Source: Margaritifera margaritifera (Eukaryota > Mollusca > Bivalvia > Unionida > Margaritiferidae). From it: a DNA stretch of 64,000 nucleotides. How positions within the stretch are numbered: position 1 is the stretch's first letter; every line of letters starts with the position of its first letter. The position numbers and the translations under genes were made by a program. Where the stretch lies: positions 4,756,001-4,820,000 of the forward strand of contig JAQPZY010001684.1 of the NCBI GenBank assembly GCA_029931535.1. The letters are read 5' to 3'. Shown here one piece after another: positions 58,985-64,000 of this stretch. The notes beneath the pieces were generated by a model that worked only from the letters and a program-made list of their open reading frames with translations, had not been told where the DNA came from and did no database searches.

Positions 58985-59311
58985 TACCTCATTTTGAAAA
59001 TCTTCTCTCATGAGATGAGGGCCCATGCATCTTCCAAATACTCTTTCAACTTGTCTTCTGAACTCATTATCAAACATTTGTCTTGTTGTTTCTGATTAAG
59101 ATGATCGATTTTACATCCATAACAATGTTCTCTGGTCATTTGTGATTATGTCAGCCAAGGCACCAACAAAACAGGAGACTAAATGTTCTACTTGTTCTGG
59201 CCATCTTGACTTCATGACTCTCTCTTCTTCACTTGTGGTTTGTGACTGTGGTGATTGCTGTTCTGGATCAAAAACATCCTCTTCGCCTATCTCTGCAGGT
59301 TTGTGTTCCAT
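58985..59311 (-). pseudogene. Polinton gene between capsid and protease, Cys/His motif protein of unknown function
   Basis: An ATG at 59311 lies 9 bases after the capsid gene stop. The first frame gives 66 residues with an acidic Ser/Gln start and HLVSCFVGALADIITNDQR. The next frames read EHCYGCKIDHLNQKQQDKC and then MFDNEFRRQVERVFGRCMG. The C-x2-C-x13-C pattern with an internal His suggests a small zinc-binding module known only as a conserved Polinton ORF. Two frame changes are present. Tight spacing behind the capsid gene suggests co-transcription. Confidence 0.55.
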
Positions 59312-59319
59312 CTTTTTTT

Positions 59320-60574
59320 CTAATAGTCTAGGATCACGTCTCTTAAACTGTTGATTTCCAGAGTATTGTCAAATTCTACATACAAGATGACGTTTGCTGT
59401 GTCCATCAGAGCTACTGCAAACTGAAGTTCCAAACGAAGTTGGCCCGACTTTATAGGGTGGAAATGTCCTTCGTCTCTGTCTTGGTCTGGAGTCAAATCA
59501 AAATCCCAAAAAGCATTTCCTCCTGCATAAAATAACGTGGCTGCTATTGTTACCTAACTCTCATGTGGCTTCAAACAGTGTAAAATAAGATCTCAAGTAA
59601 TTTTTGGGGGAGACGTTAGGTTCAAAAGATCTGGTACACAACGTTTGGCTGTCTCAGGTTACTTCTATCTTGGACACGCTGAAGTATTGGAACTCGAATG
59701 GATTTTGATGGTCGCATTGCTGACGATGCCGATGACCAAACGTTTCGGTAGTTGACCTTGGAAAACGTGATCACGATCTTGGATTGGAGTCCAGTGGCAA
59801 TGGTGTCGGTTTTGACTTCCACTCACGGTAGAGGATACTTGGCTGTCGTTCTGCTCAGAGTCTGACTGATGTCGTTTCCCAGTTTATGTGAGATATCCAC
59901 ACGTCGCACGTAAAGTCTGACTTGTTCGATGTTTGTTTTGTACTCGTTAGCATTAGCCATCAAATTGAACTCGGTATTACTTTTATTCAGTCTCAAGCGT
60001 ACATCAACTCCATTCAATAAATACTTGTCTTGCAACTACATGTTCAAATGCAAACGGTCCATCATTTCCAAACTACGTCCTTGTTTGATTTTCTTTCGAC
60101 GACGATCGTTAAATCCAAAATTGTCAGGATTGTCATCCGCAGTAAATTCTGTGTCGATGAACTTATCCAATGTGTCAAGTTTCCATGCCGTTGAAGCATC
60201 CAGATGTGTGTTCTTGGCTTAATTTCCGCAAGTCAAGAGATTTTCAGGGGAAGTTCGGTAAGGCTAAGTGTCCATGCTGCTGATGATTAGTTTGTTATTC
60301 AAGTACAAATGCACTTTGCTAAACAATGAATGCATGAAATTGTTGACTGGATCTACTGTGGCATTGACTTTCAGGTACAAGTAATTGTTATTAATTTCGA
60401 TGTAATCTTCGGTTTGTCCTTTGATTTCAAATTCGATAAGTATCCCGATGTGGTCATAGATGACACATGATGAAGTTCTATCCATTGGGATTCTTGCATC
60501 ATCATTATCGTCGGTGGCACGGCAAACAGGTCGAGTTCTGACTTGGAACATTCGCAAGAATCTCGGTGCATCAT
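59320..60574 (-). pseudogene. Polinton major capsid protein (double jelly-roll), broken
   Basis: The gene starts MMHRDSCECSKSELDLFAVP (ATG at 60574), continues in a shifted frame with VDPVNNFMHSLFSKVHLYL (about 60300-60355), GFNDRRRKKIKQGRSLEMMD (about 60060-60115), KYLLNGVDVRLRL and RLYVRRVDIS (59880-60030), VFQGQLPKRLVIGIVSN (about 59705-59765), NPFEFQYFSVSKIEVT and, near the end, LRLELQFAVALMDTANVILY before TAG at 59320. The order and content identify the double jelly-roll capsid protein shared by Polintons and adintovirus-like elements. At least four frameshifts and stops (for example after 60036) prevent translation as one chain. It would form the pseudo-hexameric capsomers. Confidence 0.88.
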
Positions 60575-60589
60575 TTTCCTTTATTCAGT

Positions 60590-61000
60590 TAATAATCAAA
60601 AACGTCCAATTCTCTGACAACTGTTCTTCTTTTCTTATTCTTTTTCTGAACGAGTTTATGAGGTCAGACGGGTTTTCGAAATATCTTTCTGCCTTGTCCT
60701 TGCTATGGCGTAGAGGAAGAGGTAATGCCTTGCCCAGAAGTGTGAAGCGAATTTATAGGGGTGTCTCGGCGCCCAAGGAGGTCTTTTCCAGTTTGAAGCA
60801 ACACATTCTTTTTCCTGCTTTCATGAAGAATTATTTAGGACTTTGTTTGTCGATAGGTACGTTGTGGAGAAATTCTTTCCTTGTGCCAAAATTGCATCTT
60901 TTAAGGCTTGTAAACCTGGAGTGACTATCGGCTTTAAGATGGGTACTACCGTACGATCAGCTGATATTAACATATCTCCTAAACCATGTCATAGTTGTCG
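60590..61000 (-). pseudogene. Small Polinton structural protein between penton and capsid genes
   Basis: The minus strand reads GLGDMLISADRTVVPILKPI, TPGLQALKDAILAQGKNF, then after shifts KRISKT-type basic segments and a terminal KNSCQRIGRF just before the capsid start codon. An amphipathic helix rich in Val, Leu, Pro and Gly followed by a basic tail is the profile of the conserved small capsid-cement or core proteins at this position in Polintons (compared to adenovirus minor proteins). The assignment is by position and profile only. Frames change at least twice. Confidence 0.5.
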
Positions 61001-61009
61001 AGCGGCTAC

Positions 61010-61923
61010 TTGGTACACAGGATACAAATGTTACAATTCACCGGAGAATGTTTTTCGAAAATGTAGTTTTGCGATGACTTTTCCTGTGGAAAATAGAATA
61101 TTTTGTCCAATATCTCCTTTTACACTAATATTGATATTGTCAAAATTCGATTTACTGACTGAAAGATAATGAGGATGTACAAATTCTCTGTGAACGTGAT
61201 GCCTGTTTCCTCCTTCATTGTAAGCAGCTATGGCAGAATACATTTTGAAAGTAATGACTCTAAGCAACGGAGCAGCCTTGTTTCCCACGGCGTTGTACTT
61301 GACGACATGAGAGTACACAAACAGCACATTTAGTTCTTTGTTCAATTCGACAGGATAGCGAAAATACTTGCAGAATCGATCGTTGTTGTAAATGTCTTTC
61401 ATAGGAACGAGAGAGGTGTATCCACTAGAATAGCAAACAAACCGGGACAAAAAGTAATGGCCATCGTTTTGCCGTCAGAAAAATAAATTTTTGTGACGAT
61501 GAGCATTTTTATGGTACTCAAGCAGTACAGTTTGGCAAGTTTTTCCAGTGCTTTGCCAAACTGATCGTTGAAAATAGCTGAAATTGTTGAGCAATTGAAA
61601 TAATATCCTGTAGGAAGTTTCATGTTATATGTGTTCAACTGAAGATTGCCTGGCGATGGTTTTTTATGTATTCGTAAATAAGAGGATCATTCTTGTCCAA
61701 CTGTTCTTGAACTTGTTAATTCAGGATATCGACGATGAAAGTGTTTTGGCCTTCGTTGATATTGATGGCTTGAGTAGGATGAATGATTTCTACCAAAGCT
61801 ACTTCCCAATGAGCTTCGTGATCCAATTGTACGGCTTGAGTTAATTTGAAGCAACATTAATGTTTTGCTGGGAAACATATCCATAGAACTGTAACTAGGT
61901 AATGTTTGAAAAAACTGAGTATT
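61010..61923 (-). pseudogene. Polinton minor capsid (penton-like) protein, broken
   Basis: It starts MNTQFFQTLPSYSSMDMFPS (ATG at about 61930), then PYNW and, in another frame, VALVEIIHPTQAININEGQN (about 61770-61830). A middle part with FSDGKTMAITF and GLFAILVDTPLSFL follows, and then a 139-codon frame 61031-61450 with ELNVLFVYSHVVKYNAVGNK, APLLRV, and a terminal ISVKGDIGQNILFSTGK then LHFRK. These match in order the single-jelly-roll minor capsid gene that precedes the major capsid gene in Polintons. It would form vertex pentamers. At least three frame changes break it. Confidence 0.75.
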
Positions 61924-61959
61924 CATAGTTCGATGGTTCTGGTTTCCGAGGAGTCGCAT

Positions 61960-62340
61960 GATTTTAAAGGAGAATGATTTTCCAAATGTTCCAGAAGAGG
62001 GCTGTTACTTTGATTGCAAGAGTAACGACTGACAATGGCGGCAAGGCTATCGTTGTTGTTGTTACTGCATGTATATTTCAACGACGGGTTGGGAAGAAGA
62101 TAACCAATACAACTGCTCAGTAAAATAGTCCACAATTGTTTATCTCCCTGTTGTAAACTGAAACTTCTAATGGAGCTCCGATGACACAATACACCACAAA
62201 GATTTTGCAGAAAAAGGCCATTTGATTGTTTGGGACACGTTCTCCACACCACACCCACGGGGGTTGTTTTTGTAGCTCTTGGAGAGAGGAACTCTGAGAA
62301 GGAGATGTTGCTGTGTTTAACGGCATGTTGGTAACTTTTC
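61960..62340 (-). pseudogene. Unassigned Polinton-region gene
   Basis: Between the integrase end and the penton start the minus strand has overlapping frames of 111 and 86 codons. The frame from 62338 contains MPLNTATSPSQSSSLQELQK and VPNNQMAFFCKIFVVYCVIG. The other contains LLPNPSLKYTCSNNNN and SLAAIVSRYSCNQS. In Polintons this interval may hold a packaging ATPase or small membrane gene, but no Walker motif is visible. Which frame was real is unclear. Confidence 0.35.
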
Positions 62341-62356
62341 TATTTCTTTTAATAGT

Positions 62357-63445
62357 CGATGACTTGTGAAGCATCAATCCTAGAATCGAAACTGGATGGA
62401 TATCCTTTTCAACGAACTTTCTCTTCTTGAAGTCGACGTTTTTCTACTTTACTTGTTCTTCGATTGAGAATTCTTTCGACATCGTACACGCCTTCTTATA
62501 TCTTGATCACTCGTTGTAACTCAGGCAAGTAAAAAGTTCCTTTTAACGCTTCTCCATTCATATCTTCCAATTTATAGACAGGAGGATCACGTCAACGCAC
62601 TTGTCCAGTGACGTTGCAAACAATCGATCAAACACCATCACTTCTTTTTCAGGTGTCGCTTCTTCTGGTGCACATCCGATGCTTCGATGGCACGTTTGAT
62701 TGTAAGATTTGACTAAATGTTGTAAGACGTCGATGTATTTGAGAGTATTGTTGATGTGTAAAATATTTCCACATACGTTCTTTCAAAGTTCGTTGAAACC
62801 GTTCGATGACACTAGCTTTTGTTTCAGGATTTCAGTGGTGAAAACATTAATGTGTCTTTATTTCAATTCTTTTTAGAAAGTTTGGTTCAGAAATATGATG
62901 CCTTTGTCTGTTTACCATCGTCGAGGATGTCAACCACTTGGTTTCGAGGCCAGTTTTAAGCTCGTACTAACTCTGAACTTGTTTTAAAAGTCAAAGGAAC
63001 TATCAAAGTTGATTTTGAAAACACGTCAATGACATAAGAAATATTTGTAACCTCAACTGTAACATGCCAAATTAGAGACATCTGCTAATTGTCCTTGTCG
63101 TTGATGATCGATGCCTGTTACATTTGTTTGACTTCTTGAAAATTGTCTTCGAATGGATTTGTGTAACGTGTACTTCGATTGTTCTTCCATTGTCACACAT
63201 CTTGCAGACGTAAACTTTAAAGTTTCGTTTTACCGGTACGATACAATTTTTGAATTTCTCTGTAGCCAGCAGCTTGAGTAGGATTGTAGTAAATGCTAGC
63301 TAAATGTGTATCCATGTGGTTTGCTGTTTTCTTGCTGCTCCTCAATAAGTCACCCACTGTTCGATACTGCTCGTATGTTGTTCTTGTGGTATTTTTGGGG
63401 ATTGCGACGATGTGTCCGACGAGCAATAGGAGTAGGAGTCGTCAT
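62357..63445 (-). pseudogene. Polinton integrase with C-terminal chromodomain, broken
   Basis: The first ATG (63445) gives MTTPTPIARRTHRR. A shifted frame has ASIYYNPTQAAGYREIQKLY (63217-63290). The core follows: GIDHQRQGQLADVSNL (about 63065-63110, first catalytic Asp), TDKGIIFLN (about 62885-62912, second Asp), ASVIERFQRTLKERMW (about 62765-62815, catalytic Glu), and SYNQTCHRSIGCAPEEA. The end is a chromodomain with VYDVERILNRR and, after a stop, GYPSSFDSRIDASQVIDY before TAA at about 62357. The DDE residues are all recognisable. More than five frameshifts or stops inactivate it. It would integrate the element, the chromodomain guiding it to chromatin. Confidence 0.87.
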
Positions 63446-63849
63446 GGTTTCTTTGGCTATTTTTGTATTCTTGATTTCTTTTTCACTTCTGTCCTCCCTT
63501 TTTCATTTTTTCTTCTGCTGAAGAGAGTGTCGACATCGTCTTTTTGACCCAAGCTTTGATTTTTTTCTCGTCTGGGAATAGGGCAAGGTGTCAACAAGGA
63601 GTTTGTCATACTAGGTATTTTAGCAGACTAGGGTTGAAACACTTCTCGTGTTTCTTTTTCTTTTTCTTCCATCCCGATGGCTGTGTCTGTCATCGTCTTT
63701 GTTGCATTTTGTTTTACTTCGCTTTTCATGACATTCTTGAAATATTTTCGAGTAGGTTTAGCTGTCTCGCCTAAAGCTTTCTGGCGAAACAGTTAAAGAC
63801 GTTGCAGTAATTGTCGGAAGCTAATGTTAAAAGAGGCTTGTATTGTGCA
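63446..63849. other. Region upstream of the right-hand integrase
   Basis: No gene recognised on either strand; Lys/Arg-rich short frames occur on the minus strand. No terminal inverted repeat was identified. Confidence 0.4.
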
Positions 63850-64000
63850 AATACATTGCGCCAATATTTACTGCCTTTCCAGATTCACATATAATTCTTT
63901 GTTGATTTCTCTCTTTAATCTTTAAATTTACTACGCCATAATACCATTTAGATCGTCTTGATTTTACACACTCTTTACATCAAAGGCTTTTTGTATTTCG
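63850..64000 (-). repeat. Repeat-module fragment (copy D) at the window edge
   Basis: On the minus strand DVKSV, NQDDLNGIM and LKREINKELYVNLE recur in the order of the module at 12525-12665, with stops. The fragment runs off the right edge. Confidence 0.5.

Overview
The window looks like AT-rich, repeat-dense nuclear DNA of a bilaterian animal, most likely a mollusc with an octopus-like repeat profile. The organism is an inference from long (TA)n, (CA)n, (CT)n and (CATA)n microsatellites, tRNA-derived SINEs, several LINE types and many decayed Polinton/Maverick genes. No marker gene fixes the species. Only one piece of host protein-coding gene is convincing: exon 1 of a membrane-anchored short-chain dehydrogenase (35479-35698, +) with a clean splice donor. 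Almost everything else is mobile-element debris or satellite.

Left part (1-19.3 kb): a decayed protein-primed DNA polymerase B of a Polinton runs off the left edge on the minus strand. It is followed by long gene-poor stretches with a 5'-truncated SINE, a MITE, a full SINE with a perfect 13-bp target-site duplication inside an older repeat, a broken plus-strand gene at 16.3-16.7 kb, a Ty3/Gypsy integrase tail, the 3' end of a restriction-endonuclease-type LINE, and a three-copy satellite of about 370 bp.

Middle (21.6-35.7 kb): a minus-strand graveyard of Polinton-like genes. It holds three integrase remnants, a packaging-ATPase remnant with Walker A and B motifs, a phospholipase-A2-like fragment next to it, and Cys-motif repeat modules. 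After these come an 885-bp solo LTR with a 4-bp target duplication, an almost full-length APE-type LINE ending in (TA)n, a pair of 400-bp direct repeats, and the dehydrogenase exon.

Right part (40-57.5 kb): satellites and microsatellites dominate. The striking object is an inverted-repeat block of about 6.3 kb (41.35-47.69 kb). Each arm contains a decayed histone-type mRNA 3' stem-loop with a purine-rich downstream element. Well-preserved versions of the same stem-loop sit at 57.30 and 57.69 kb on the minus strand, downstream of two short ORFs. A hAT-type MITE with 8-bp flanking repeats lies at 54.45 kb.

Far right (58.2-64 kb): a second decayed Polinton on the minus strand, in the order integrase with chromodomain, unassigned gene, minor capsid (penton-like), small structural protein, major capsid protein, Cys-motif gene, adenain-like protease. 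The two short ORFs with histone-type 3' ends follow directly downstream of the protease on the same strand. Every gene here carries frameshifts or stops, so the elements are fossils unless indel errors in the assembly are responsible.
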